Below, piece by piece: positions 34,393-45,830 of a stretch of DNA of 64,000 nt. The stretch is from positions 13,938,183-14,002,182 of the forward strand of contig CM047431.1 of the NCBI GenBank assembly GCA_026168455.1, in the 5' to 3' direction. Numbering within the stretch: the stretch's first letter is position 1; every line of letters begins with the position of its first letter. Position numbers and translations under genes: made by a program. A model generated the notes under the pieces. The model saw only the letters and a list, made by a program, of their open reading frames with translations, did no database searches and was not told where the DNA came from. This DNA is from Theocolax elegans (lineage: Eukaryota; Arthropoda; Insecta; Hymenoptera; Cerocephalidae).

Positions 34393-35656
34393 CCTATCCT
34401 TCCTAAGGAGTGCTTGATTGCACCCTTTCCTCCTCGTTGCGGTAAATGGTCCAGCAACACTGTCACTTATCCTTCCTAAGGAGTGCTTGGTTGCACCCTT
34501 TCCTCCTCGTTGCGGTAAATGGTCCAGCAACACTGTCACTTATCCTTCCTAAGGAGTGCTTGGTTGCACCCTTTCCTCCTCGTTGCGGTAAATAGTCCAG
34601 CAACACTGTCACTTATCCTTCCTAAGGAGTGCTTGGTTGCACCCTTTCCTCCTCGTTGCGGTAAATGAGTCCAGCAACACTGTCACTTATCCTTCCTAAG
34701 GAGTGCTTGGTTGCACCCTTTCCTCCTCGTTGCGGTAAATAGTCCAGCAACACTGTCACTTATCCTTCCTAAGGAGTGCTTGGTTGCACCCTTTCCTCCT
34801 CGTTGCGGTAAATAGTCCAGCAACACTGTCACTTATCCTTCCTAAGGAGTGCTTGGTTGCACCCTTTCCTCCTCGTTGCGGTAAATGGTCCAGCAACACT
34901 GTCACTTATCCTTCCTAAGGAGTGCTTGGTTGCACCCTTTCCTCCTCGTTGCGGTAAATGAGTCCAGCAACACCGTCACTTATCCTTCCTAAGGAGTGCT
35001 TGGTTGCACCCTTTCCTCCTCGTTGCGGTAAATGAGTCCAGCAACACCGTCACTTATCCTTCCTAAGGAGTGCTTGGTTGCACCCTTTCCTCCTCGTTGC
35101 GGTAAATGAGTCCAGCAACACCGTCACTTATCCTTCCTAAGGAGTGCTTGGTTGCACCCTTTCCTCCTCGTTGCGGTAAATGAGTCCAGCAACACCTGTC
35201 ACTTATCCTTCCTAAGGAGTGCTTGGTTGCACCCTTTCCTCCTCGTTGCGGTAAATGATCCAGCAACACCGTCAACTTATCCTTCCTAAGGAGTGCTTGG
35301 TTGCACCCTTTCCTCCTCGTTGCGGTAAATGATCCAGCAACACCGTCACTTATCCTTCCTAAGGAGTGCTTGATTGCACCCTTTCCTCCTCGTTGCGGTA
35401 AATGATCCAGCAACACCGTCACTTATCCTTCCTAAGGAGTGCTTGATTGCACCCTTTCCTCCTCGTTGCGGTAAATGGTCCAGCAACACCGTCACTTATC
35501 CTTCCTAAGGAGTGCTTGTTGCACCCTTTCCTCCTCGTTGCGGTAAATGGTCCAGCAACACTGTCACTTATCCTTCCTAAGGAGTGCTTGATTGCACCCT
35601 TTCCTCCTCGTTGCGGTAAATGCTCCAGCAACACGGTCACTTATCCTTCCTACATA
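34393..35656. repeat. 17-copy ~75-bp tandem array inside gypsy-A
   Basis: The unit reads TATCCTTCCTAAGGAGTGCT, TGGTTGCACCCTTTCCTCCT, CGTTGCGGTAAAT(G)(A)GTCCAGCAACACTGTCACT. I count 17 copies plus a partial last one. Differences are single-base changes (ACTG/ACCG, TTGG/TTGA, GGTCC/GAGTCC) and small indels, so copy lengths are 74-77 bp. Minus-strand open frames across it are by-products of the repeat. It lies between pol and the polypurine tract. Confidence 0.95.
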
Positions 35657-37914
35657 CCGTTCAAAATGTAAACCTATATAAATAATTACAACTGAACTTA
35701 CCTTGACTCTAGTAATTCTGTTAATTAGTCATATTTTCTTACTGGTCGCGCAGATATAAATATATAAGAAGAGTTTAGCATACTAGAAACAAAAAAAAAT
35801 CTAACACTAGACTCAATGGACATAGGAGAATCTGTACAACAAAACAACGAATGCAAAGAAACGAGAAGAGGAGGGAAAAGAAAGTTTTTTTTTAAAATTA
35901 ATAAAAAAAAAAGTTTAAAACTTCATTAATTAAAGTAATTAAGTAAAGTAAACTCACTAATAGTATCAATACACATGTCGGACAAAATCTTCGAATCAGA
36001 TTCAAAGTATGAGAATATTTATAATATTGATTTTAATAAAAAAAAATGCCGAAAATTCGATTAATTTGTCAATTTTGTGGATAAAGTTCAAAATTCAACT
36101 ATTAATAAAAATAATAATAATTAAAATTGTACAATTTAGTATTTATGCCAATGTAGTTCATACTAGTGTTCAATCTAATACTTTGCTCATAAATACTGAT
36201 TTAAACAATCTATGTATATAAAAGAAAAAGGTTTAAAAAAATAAAACAACACTTATTTTCATACGATTAATTCCATACGATTAATCAATTTTTATATAGA
36301 ACTAATAATATAAAACCTAAGACAGGCACATTAAAAGATTTTCCCCTTATTTATAAACAATAAGTATGCTAATTGTTTCGAATGGTATAAAAAAAAACGT
36401 ACATAACAAATAAATTTTAAAATTTTATAAAACAATTTAGGATATCCAATGATAATTGGTACAGATAAATAATATTTTTCTCGTGTTTATATTACCAATA
36501 ATACAATGTGTAGCAAAAAAAAATATACAAAAATAATATAATTAGTAATAAAATTCTGGTGAATTTATTTAAATATCATTCAAAATTAATATTCTTTCAT
36601 TGAAAACTAAAAAGTAAACAAATTCAAACGATTTCTCTTTATTTACTTAAACATAACAAATAAGTTTCTACATTTGTTAGTTTAAATAGAATCAAGAAAA
36701 CGACGAATATTTAAATTTTTCCTCAAAAAAATAAAAATAAAAAGAGTGTAAATTAGTCATTGTAACGTGAAACATAATGGAATTAAGCGAATAAAAACGA
36801 ACGTTGCTGCCACAATTCTATGATACGCAAGCATTGGACAGTTCTGTAACTTCTTGGGTTACTCTGTCGTACCGTTTATTCAGTGTAGTCCACTCTTTCT
36901 CCCAAGATATAGGAGGATGGTTCTACATGGGCCTATTTAGCCTACTCAATTTTCGCACTGTCACTTATGTATTGCTCATTTTTATTTTTTCATTTGTATC
37001 GATTGTATCTTTTTCTTATGAAACTAAATTAACTATTTCTCAATTATATATTATATTATATTAAAAGTGAATCTTTGTTTATAATGGCTGAAAAGAAAAG
37101 TCTAAAAAAAAAAAAGTCAAAAAATTATGTGTTCGCTTTATTTTGGGGGGGAGGGGGAGCGAAGAAAATCAAATTTTCTTCACTCCTAATCTTTTTATAA
37201 AAATATATATAGATATATTATTAAGATAGGATGTACTAACATTGTTCACATTGAAGGGAGAACCTATATTGCATAAGAACAAGAAATTTTTTTTTTCTTC
37301 TCTTCAACAATTCGTAATAGTAGAATTATTAATTGAATAAATGTAAAAAAAAAAGGAAACTAATATCTAACTCTTTTCTTTGACTTTTTAGAAAATATAT
37401 ATGTAAGCATACAAATATTAAAGAAGAAAATTGAAAATTTTGTAAAAAAAAATGTGGCTACGAGAAAAAAAAATGTGGCTACGAGAAAAAAAAATATTAG
37501 TAACATATATTTTTAACATGACTTGAAGTATACTAAAAATTAAGGGTACAAACTAAAGATAAATAATTTTTTTTGTTAACTATAGAAAACACATTTAATA
37601 ATAATTATACAATTTCTCGGAATATCTATAATAAATTGTAATAATAAAACTTTTTTTATTACGTATCTATTTGTATAGGTGAATTATATCAATACTGTTA
37701 AACTGTTTGAAATAATGTACTCGAAGTATGTAACATAATAACAAACGAAGTTGAACTACGAAATAAATAATTGTAATATGGTTTATAAAGTTCACCATAA
37801 GAAATAAAGAAAAATTAATCGAAATAATGTTTATAATTTAAAATTAAGTATGATATCTTATGTTAAGAGAAATAATAATATAATAATAATATTGATCAAC
37901 GACGAGGGCGTCGT
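35657..37914. other. gypsy-A 3' region, non-coding part 2
   Basis: A 2.3-kb AT-rich stretch with many homopolymer A/T runs. The frame at 36804-37064 (86 codons, ending in a hydrophobic segment) has no ATG and no recognisable env feature. A G-rich tract GGGGGGGGAGGGGGAGC at 37144-37160 resembles a second polypurine tract. A direct repeat AAAAAAAATGTGGCTACGAG occurs near 37446-37485. Confidence 0.5.
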
Positions 37915-37915
37915 T

Positions 37916-37933
37916 TTTAAAAAGGGGGGGAGT
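37916..37933 (+). promoter_or_regulatory. gypsy-A polypurine tract
   Basis: AAAAAGGGGGGGAG directly before the TGTCGCG start of the 3' LTR, the expected plus-strand primer position. Confidence 0.85.
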
Positions 37934-39657
37934 TGTCGCGTCCCGACGAAAATTATATTATTATTTTTCGTAAAAAGTACTGCGTAGTTTAGAATAAAAA
38001 TACGGCGTAGAAGACGAACAAAATAAGGTTGATAAAGAATGATTCTAAGTAAATGCAGTAATATAAAATATAATTTATAAAGCTAAGGAACAGATTATTT
38101 TACGAGTGTTTCAAACGAAACAGAGACTGATACGTAGAGTTGAAGATATTATTCAAAGCCAATACGCACATAAGCGGGATCGCCGATAGTGAGATCGAAA
38201 CGAAGGGTTACGCTAGAGTTTTTTTGTACTGCACTATAAAATCAATGCTCGGAGAAGAACCGGCAATGGGAAACATCGACTAGAAAATTCGAGCATTAGA
38301 AGGAAGTAATAAATTAAGCCGTTCTTTGGATAACGTCGCAGTAATAAAAGGGGGACAGCAAATTCTCCGAATTAACTACGAAGCGATACAGAAAATGCAT
38401 GGGATTCGACAATTTTTAACTACGCACATCTAACGGTCCAATCGGGTGCAAGCACAGAAAAATCGAGAACTACTTACACAATTTCCATATAAGGCAAAGT
38501 GTAAGACAAGGAAGAAGTGTAAGACAAGGAGAGATGCATAGATTTTAGGGTATATAAAGAGGACCCAGAACAGACACAGCCACTCCTAAATTTTCATCTA
38601 AAGCTTTCGCAAGGCGAAGCTCTGCTGGACAACTCTTTGATTTTTATCCAAGGGCGTGGCTCTGCTACTTGAACTTTGAAATAATACGTATTAAAAATCA
38701 CAAGAGGAATCGAGACGTATCATTGACATCTACAAGCCATAGTCGAGGAACTACGACTTCGACATCTGGAAATCGTCGAGCTCCAACAGCATACACATCT
38801 AACGTCGACGCCCGCAGGTCTAGCAGGACATTATACGGCAATCTGACACCGCTACCCACGTTCAAGGCGGACCTTCGTTCCTCACCGAATATACACACAT
38901 ATATATATATATATACATATATATATCTATATATTTGGGTACTTAAGGTATATTCTTTTCGGCTATCTATACGCTTGTATTATTCGTAAAGGCAACCTGA
39001 TATTTTATGTTGTTTCGATTGCTGAACCAACCGTTTTCTTTTATAACAATTATTATTATATATTACAATTTATTTATAATAATTATACGTTGTATTGCAT
39101 TTAATTTGCAACATTCGCGGTTTGAAATACACTTTATTAACAATAATTCATGTTTAAAACGACAATAATTTTTAATTAAATCTGCATTTATTTATAACAA
39201 TTCTTATTTCAATTATTAATGTTTATAATAAAAAACCTTGTGTATCTTTTATTCTATAATGTGTTAATGTGTTCGCCGTACACTTGTTTATTCAATAAAA
39301 TTAATAGTTATTCGACTTAAATAATTTTATACAATTGTTAATAAAATAGTGTAATTTTATGTGTTTTTGCCCATTAAAAAGCTGTAATAATTTAGTTTCA
39401 CGTGTTCATTTAAAGAAAAAAAACAGCATATTATATTTAAATAAATAATGCATAATTAATACGAAATAAAACATATTATTTTATTTATCCCACATTATAT
39501 CCTGCATCTCTACTCTCAAAATAACTTCGCTCGCTACTCCCGGAGACGTAAGGCTAGTCCTAGTCAAACAAGAGCGAAAGGAACGCGAATGGTTTATTAA
39601 CCATTTGCCTTCTTGTAATATTTTTTTATGGTAATTGGTGCAAGTCTGGACGTGACA
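37934..39657 (+). repeat. gypsy-A 3' LTR
   Basis: 1724 bp, almost identical to the 5' LTR. The visible differences are an extra A in a run near 39418 and an extra T in a run near 39628. It ends GTGACA before the CTCG duplication. Confidence 0.95.
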
Positions 39658-39875
39658 CTCGTTAGGTGTCTCGTTACTTTTTGGACACTCTGTATATGTA
39701 CGAACGATGAATAAAATAATGTGATGTGATTAAAATTAGTTGAATTATTAATTATGAGAATCGACGAGAATTTAGACGTATTTAATGTATTAAACTGATA
39801 GGATTTTCTTGTAGTAATTTTAATAAGAAAATAAAGGTATTTGTGGATTTTATATATATATATATAAATGTATTC

Positions 39876-40201
39876 TATTTTGGTTTTTTAAGCGATCTTG
39901 TAGGGCAATTCACAGGATGTTGAATAAATTTAACACCTTTTCTTTTAATTAAAAATTGCGACGTTTCGTCTGATTATCTTTTCAGACCTCTTCTGGCACA
40001 ATATTGAAAATAAGTTTAGCTCAACATCGAGCCATGTCAAATCGGAAATGTGCCAGAAAGAGGTCTGAAAAGATAATCAGACGAAACGTCGCAATTTTTA
40101 ATTAAAAGAAAAGGTTTTAAATTTATTCAACATCCAGTGAATTGCCCTACAAGATCGCTTAAAAAACCAAAATAAAATAATGGAGGGTGACTATCCACAA
40201 C
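39876..40201. mobile_element. ~326-bp foldback element with 15-bp flanking repeats
   Basis: The left arm (about 39878-40000) and right arm (about 40057-40178) are reverse complements. TTTTGGTTTTTTAAGCGATC, GCGACGTTTCGTCTGATTAT and CTTTTCAGACCTCTT recur inverted around a ~55-bp loop. The direct repeat TATATAAATGTATTC flanks it at 39861-39875 and 40202-40216. A long duplication is unlike MITEs and more like retroposition or break repair. Confidence 0.65.
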
Positions 40202-40216
40202 TATATAAATGTATTC

Positions 40217-40584
40217 CTTCCATATTCACGACGAGACCATTAATCCGCCATTTTCTCGCTGATAGGAGTAATTACTTTACCGATAGTCGGCATTTAAGAT
40301 ATATATTTGAATTTTCCCGTACCAGAGATTAGTATAAGAGATTGCCGATGTAATGTTATGAACCCGGGACGAAAACGACAACGGCGGCGCCCCATGGAGT
40401 GTATCCGAAGCTTACACATAGTTCAGAAACTGAATGGAGGGGGTACGGGATGGTAGTGGGAATGTTCGAACGACGATATGTGTAAGATGGGGAAATTCAG
40501 ATGAACAGAAGCGATAATTTAATTTCCACTTACAGCGAATTGCATATATTTTCATAATTTTAACTATGTACTTCTATATATATA
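40217..40584. other. Spacer before copia, no gene
   Basis: No recognisable feature beyond a terminal TATATATA run into which copia inserted. Confidence 0.5.
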
Positions 40585-40928
40585 TGTTCAGATTTTTAGT
40601 GAATCTTACACCAGTGGCAAGTCGAGAGTAATGAATACACACAAGGATAGGGAATAATTTTTAACAATAATGTTTATTGTCTTGTCAAGTTTGTCGGGGC
40701 TAGTTATATACACAAATCACGAGTACATGTTATCACTGTGCGCTTCTTCCTCACAAGTACGTACGAGTCTAAAATCGAGTAGTTGTTACTCTCACGAGTG
40801 CCTGAGTACGAGAGAGCGTTCCGACCAGTAATTCGGGATACGTTCGCGTCGCGGCGAGTAAACAATATTGGTACCACAATGACCAACATAATATTAAGCG
40901 GTTAGTTTGAATGTGAATAAATCCAACA
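40585..40928 (-). repeat. copia 3' LTR
   Basis: Reads TGTTGGA...TCTGAACA on the minus strand. It pairs with 45023-45366 and differs by about ten substitutions, for example at 40638 and 40871. Confidence 0.93.
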
Positions 40929-40940
40929 CTCCCGCTTTCA
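40929..40940 (-). promoter_or_regulatory. copia polypurine tract
   Basis: On the minus strand AAAGCGGGAG lies immediately before the TGTTGGA start of the 3' LTR. Confidence 0.75.
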
Positions 40941-40950
40941 CATTGAAACT

Positions 40951-43900
40951 TTAATCGTTGTTTTCATGTTTACGTAGACCGATGTCTAAACAAAGTTTTT
41001 CGTGCGGTTCTCGATACAGAGCTTTTGTGAATATATCTGCCAGTTGGCATTTAGTTTGAATATAAGTCACATTAATTTCGCCACGATCATATTTTTCACG
41101 AATAAAGCGATATTGAACTTCAATGTGTTTGGTCCGTCTGTGAAAAACTGGGTTTTTTACTAATTGGATAGTACTTTGATTGTCTATATGCATCATTAAC
41201 GGTTTTTCACATGGACGTTCAATATCTGACATTAATTGACGTAGCCAAACAGCTTCGCGCACGGCGGTACTTGCTGATACATATTCAGCTTCTGTGCTGC
41301 TTAAAGTTACACATTTTTGGCGCTGAGCGCACCATGAGATCGGTCCATTACATGCTGTAAATATATATCCAGACGTGGATTTTCGAGTACTTAAATCTCC
41401 CGCGAAATCGGAATCGCAATATCCATTTATAACAAAGTTACTCCCGCTGCTTTCATACATGATACCGAGGTTAATCGTTCCTTTTACATACCTAAGAATT
41501 CTTTTCGCGGCTTCTCTATGAGATTTATTGTGATTTTCTAAAAATCTACTCAACACGTTTGTGGCAAATGATAAGTCAGGCCGAGTGACCGTACATAGAA
41601 ACATAATCGAACCTATTAACTCGCGATATGGGAAAATATCCCCCTCTGAATCGAGATCCTTCGTCAAATCTAGATCGGCTCCTCTTTCCATAGGAATGCC
41701 AACAGGCTTAGCCTCAGTCATATTGAATCTGTTAAGAATCTTTTTCGCGTAATCCGTTTGATGAAGGAACACGGTTCTACTATTTCTATCGCGTACAATG
41801 TTGATACCGACAAAAGAATCCGGATTACAAGTGGTAATTTCGAATTTATTTTTAAGAATCACAATAACTTTTTCTAACGTAGTTTTGTTTTTAGTTAATA
41901 CCAAGCCGTCGTCGACGAATAATACTATGTACACGCGGACGCTATCTATCGCTCCTTTAAAAATCGATTTTTCCGAGATACAACATTCAAAACCGTAATT
42001 TGATAAATAATTCTTAAATGTTTCGTTCCATTCGCGCGACGCTTATTTGAGTCCGTACAATGCTTTATTTAATTTACACACTGAATTAGTCTTTTTGTTT
42101 TCTATGTTTACACCATCTGGTATTTTCATATAAATGTCTTCGTGGAGTACACCATGCAGGAACGCCGTTCGAACATCGAATTGTACCATTTCTAGGTCTT
42201 CGTGGGCCGCAACGGCCAGGATGAGACGCAGCGCGTCGTAGCGAACCACCGGGGCAAACGTGTCAGTATAGTCGATTCCATGTTGTTGTTGGAATCCTCT
42301 AGCGCATAAGCGCGCCTTGTATCTGCTGGTTTTGCCCGCCTTCGCTTGTTGCAGTTTGAAAACCCATTTTGAATCTATGAGATTGCATTTTTCCGGTCTA
42401 ATCACTATGGTCCAGGTACCATTTGATTCATGTGCTTGAAGTTTTTCACGAATTGCCCTTATCCAGGCGTCACTGTTTGGACCTGATAGTGCTTCACGAT
42501 AAGAATTTGGTTCGTGTTCTTGAATCAAATTTGCCTCATACCGTACGGGTTTCTTTATGGTGTCTCGGGCTCGCAGGGTCCTGACAGGAGCTTCTGTTTT
42601 ATCGTCTTTCTCGATACTGCTGCATTCAGCCACTTTTTCGGTCGATGCATCACGGGCGAGTGGATTGTCAGCACGAGCAGCGCATTCCTTTTCTGGACTG
42701 TCTTCGCAGGAAATTGATACATTAATTGATACATAATCATTCGGACGTTTCGAGATTCAAATACTCTTCTGGCATGAGGATCGTATACACGATAATTTTT
42801 GGAGTCTCTCTGATATCCCACAAATAAAACCTTCTTGGCTTTTGCGTCGAATTTCTTTCGGAACATTTTTGGAATGTGAATGAAGGCTGGCGATCCAAAA
42901 ACTCGCAAATGTTGATAGCTTGGCTTATTACCTGACCATAACTCCCATGGTGTGACATTAGGATTTCCTTGTGAGATCGTCATATTCAGAACGTATACTG
43001 CGGTGCTGATCGCTTCGGCCCATAGAAACGTCGGTACATTTTTCGCCATCATCATGGTTCGAGCACTTTCGACGATTGTCCGGTTTTCTCGCTCCGCCAT
43101 ACCGTACTGCTGCGGTGTATATGGCGCGGTTGTTTCCAATTTGATGCCTTTTTCGTGAAGAAGTTTCTCTACAGCGGCGTTACAATACTCGCGCCCGTTA
43201 TCGCATCGCAAAACCTGCATTGAACGATTAAATTTGTTGTATACTAATCTCTCAAAAACTTTTAATCGATTGTATACATCGGCTTTGTGCTTGAGGAAAT
43301 ACACATGCCTGTAACCAGTTGAGTAATCTTTGAAGGTTAAAAAATACCTCGAGCCGCTCAATGAATCAACCTGCATGGGACCGCATACGTCACTATGGAA
43401 CCGCTCGCCAGGTTAACAATTGATTTCTTCCGACTTTCTTTTAAACGGCCGGACGTACGCCTTTCCTTGATGACAATCTTCATACACAGCTTCGTTGTCG
43501 GGATGATTTTTGACTCCGTCGATGAGTCCCAATTTCGTCATGTGCAGTAGAGTTTTCTTGTTTACATGCCCGATTCTTGCATGCCACATTTGCAAGGTGC
43601 TCGTTGACATATTCGCTTTGTGTTGTGGAACGGCCCTAATAAGCATTCGATAAATTTGATTACTTTGTTTTATACCTTGAGCTACAAGAGTCTCGTTGTC
43701 AAAAAATGTTACTTTTTCTTCTTGAAATATTACCGTGAGGCCTTTGCTTGTGCAGGCACCGACAGAAAACAAATTTTTCTTTATGCGAGGGACATACAAA
43801 ACATTTTTTATTTTACCTGTCAGCCAATGACCGTCAATAAATCTTTGAATATTAACGGTTCCAATACTTTCGACTTTCAATACTTCATCATCACCTAGTG

Positions 43901-44870
43901 CAACTTCGCCGTTGTATGGAGAGATGGATGTAAACCAGTCACGTCGATAAGTCAGATGCTGAGATGCCCCGCTGTCGGTAAGCCAGATGTCGTTCGTTGG
44001 TTGTTTCATAACCTGCGCTGCGTCGCGCGAACTTTGTACACCGATCTCCGATGCTATAAACGCCACATCTTCGGAATTTTCCTTTGATTCGCCTTTAGGC
44101 TTTTGTTTTTCTGTATTCCTTTTCTTTCGGCAACTGCTGGCGTAATGTCCAAGTTTCTTACAATAGAAACACCGTATTGTTGACAAATTTTCGCGTGTCC
44201 TTGGTTGTCTGTTTTGATGTTCGTTCGGCACTCGTTCATCGCGGTGTTTACTTCTCGCGTTTGTAACCACGAAAGCGCTTGCTTCTTGACTGTCTTGCTC
44301 ACTCAAGCGTTTCTCTTCTTTGATTAGACGTTCCTGGAGAGTATCGAGTGTTTGTTTTTTGGAGTCTACGCTATCCCAGGCAGTCACAAAGTTATTATAT
44401 TTAGAGGGCAAACTGCCGAGAATTTTCGACCTTATTCCGAGCTCCGATATCTTCTCGTCTAAATCTGCCAGCGTTCGAGCCATGTTTAAAATTTTCGTCG
44501 TAAATTGTATAACTGAATCGCTGGGGTCCATGCGGCACGCGTAGAATTTTTGTAATAGACTTGATTTATTTGCTTCGGATTTCTGTTCGTGGATAAGCGT
44601 CATTTTCTCCCACATTTCATTAGCGGATTCGCTAGTAATACAATTTTCCAACTGATTCGGGACCATGGCTGATGCTAGTATGCACATGGCACGTGCATTG
44701 TCTTTTATCCACTTCAATCCTTCAGGAGTCGTAATGTCTTTAGGTTTCTTGGTTTTATCTATTACGATGTCGTACACACTGTTGGCTGTTAATACTGCGC
44801 GCATCTGGAACTTCCAAATTTGAAAGTTTGTACCGTCGAATTTATGTAGGTTTGACGTAGTCTTCGACAT
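40951..44870 (-). pseudogene. gag-pol: copia gag-pol polyprotein, two stops and one frameshift
   Basis: It starts at ATG 44870 (MSKTTSNLHKFDG). Gag carries a CCHC knuckle, CFYCKKLGHYASSC, and the protease has TDSGASQH. The integrase zinc region has HARIGHVN...YEDCHQGK, where the first Cys of the usual CxxC is Tyr. A TAA at 43413-43415 then interrupts the same frame. The core resumes with HSDVCGP, LRCDNGREY and MAERENRT (D, D, E). A frameshift lies near 42745. The reverse transcriptase has KWVFKLQ, KARLCARGF and VQFDVRTAFLHG, then a TAA at 42043-42045 replaces the expected Gln in YGLKQASREW. It continues with FVDDGLVLTK (active site) and RNase H with STEAEYVSAS and HIDNQST, ending at 40951. 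As one ORF it would be about 1300 residues. Confidence 0.93.
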
Positions 44871-45006
44871 CTTTGCGGCACGAAAAATTCACACTTTGTA
44901 GACAGCGAAAATATCGGCGATATTTGTTAAGTGTGATTTTTGCGCTGCAGAACACAATTGACACTAGACACAGATTATTTCTCTTCTTTGGTGCACTTGT
45001 TCACAT

Positions 45007-45022
45007 CACTGGGCCCATAACC
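45007..45022 (-). promoter_or_regulatory. copia primer-binding site (internal initiator tRNA-Met)
   Basis: Directly after the 5' LTR, the minus strand reads GGTTATGGGCCCAGTG. This complements the anticodon stem-loop of initiator tRNA-Met (...CTGGGCCCATAACC), not a tRNA 3' end. It is the half-tRNA priming mode known for Drosophila copia. Confidence 0.85.
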
Positions 45023-45361
45023 TGTTCAGATTTTTAGTGAATCTTACACCAGTGGCAAGTCGAGGGTAATGAATACACGTAAGGATAGGGAATAATTTTT
45101 AACAATAATGTTTATTGTCTTGTCAAGTTTGTCGGGGCTAGTTATATACACAAATCACGAGTACATGTTATCACTGTGCGCTTCTTCCTCACAAGTACGT
45201 ACGAGTCTAAAATTGAGTAGTTGTTACTCTCACGAGTGCCTGAGTATGAGAGAGCGTTCCGACCAGTAATTCGGGATACGTTCGCGTCGCGGCGAGTAAA
45301 CAATGTTGGTACCACAATGACCAACATAATATTAAGCGGTTAGTTTGAATGTCAATAAGTC

Positions 45362-45366
<5 letters not shown>
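45023..45366 (-). repeat. copia 5' LTR
   Basis: 344 bp; the minus strand begins TGTTGGACTTATTG. It abuts an (AT)n run into which the element inserted. Confidence 0.93.

Positions 45367-45402
<36 letters not shown>
45367..45402. repeat. (AT)n microsatellite
   Basis: A pure AT run at the copia insertion point, continuous with the ATATA duplication. Confidence 0.9.
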
Positions 45403-45406
<4 letters not shown>

Positions 45407-45509
45407 TGAATAATTCTTTTAATGATTATAAATATATATCTTATACCCCAAGTCAGGCAGATGATCATATACTGCTTTCACGTATATGTATTTGAATTAG
45501 AGCTCTCGA

Positions 45510-45620
45510 TTTCACGTGTACACGGGTACACGTACCACGCGTGTATTATACAATGACGTACACAAACCCGTGTACGGTGTATTTGCGTGAATTACATGGG
45601 TACACGGACTACACGTGAAT
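45510..45620. repeat. Inverted cluster of GTACACG-type motifs
   Basis: TTCACGTGTACACGGGTACACGTACC at the left pairs imperfectly with GGGTACACGGACTACACGTGAATT at the right. Further GTGTAC/GTACAC motifs lie between. Such clustered short motifs resemble the subterminal transposase-binding region of a hAT element, and one lies 0.5 kb to the right. I could not find a matching second terminus. Confidence 0.45.
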
Positions 45621-45745
45621 TAATTCGCATTTTTTTACATACTTCAAGAAAATATAATATTTTTGTCATCAGGCCGTAAAGTACTACCTTCGCTACCTAG
45701 GTCATGCAATGAATTTACTATAAAATAAGTATGAAAATGAGAATG

Positions 45746-45830
45746 AGAATGAGAGAGAGGGAGAGAGAGAGAGGCGGAATGAGGGGAGAGGGGAGGGAGA
45801 GACAGAGAAAAGAGGAGAGGGTCGAGGTTT
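45746..45830. repeat. GA-rich low-complexity tract
   Basis: Interrupted GAGAGA/GGGAGA purine run. Confidence 0.85.

Larger units (their letters stand above)
24842..39657 (+). mobile_element. gypsy-A: 14.8-kb Ty3/gypsy LTR retrotransposon
   Basis: Direct 1.72-kb LTRs (24842-26563, 37934-39657) bound a ~11.4-kb interior with gag, protease-RT, RNase H and integrase in Ty3/gypsy order. No env was recognised. A 4-bp duplication CTCG flanks the element (24838-24841, 39658-39661). The LTRs differ essentially by one-base length changes in homopolymers, so the insertion is recent, yet gag and pol each contain one frameshift. The ~4.1-kb region after pol is non-coding and carries a 17-copy tandem array. 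The integrase is recognisably related to that of gypsy-B. Confidence 0.95.
24772..39692. mobile_element. ~100-bp Tc1-type MITE split by gypsy-A
   Basis: The left piece (24772-24841) starts CAGAGTGTCCAAAAAGTAAC and the right piece (39662-39692) ends with its reverse complement (GTTACTTTTTGGACACTCTG). The flanking bases are TA on both sides. Together the pieces give a ~101-bp element, split by the LTR retrotransposon with a CTCG target duplication. The MITE is therefore older than gypsy-A. Confidence 0.85.
40585..45366 (-). mobile_element. Ty1/copia LTR retrotransposon, complete but mutated
   Basis: Two 344-bp LTRs (40585-40928 and 45023-45366; on the minus strand TGTTGGA...TCTGAACA) bound a single gag-pol region in copia order: gag, protease, integrase, reverse transcriptase, RNase H. 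The 5-bp duplication ATATA flanks it. The LTRs differ at several scattered substitutions, so this insertion is older than gypsy-A. Two nonsense codons and a frameshift inactivate the polyprotein. Confidence 0.95.

Noticed and set aside
35063..35640. Minus-strand open frames with repeated peptides across the 75-bp array
   Set aside because: They exist only because the repeat unit lacks stops in that phase. Frames shift between copies with indels and no domain is present.
36804..37064. Candidate env remnant in gypsy-A (hydrophobic C-terminal frame)
   Set aside because: No ATG, no furin-like site or fusion-peptide pattern, and hydrophobicity is expected from T-rich DNA.
37144..37160. G-rich tract as the true polypurine tract of gypsy-A
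   Set aside because: It is ~770 bp from the LTR; the tract directly at 37933 fits better. It could still be a secondary tract.
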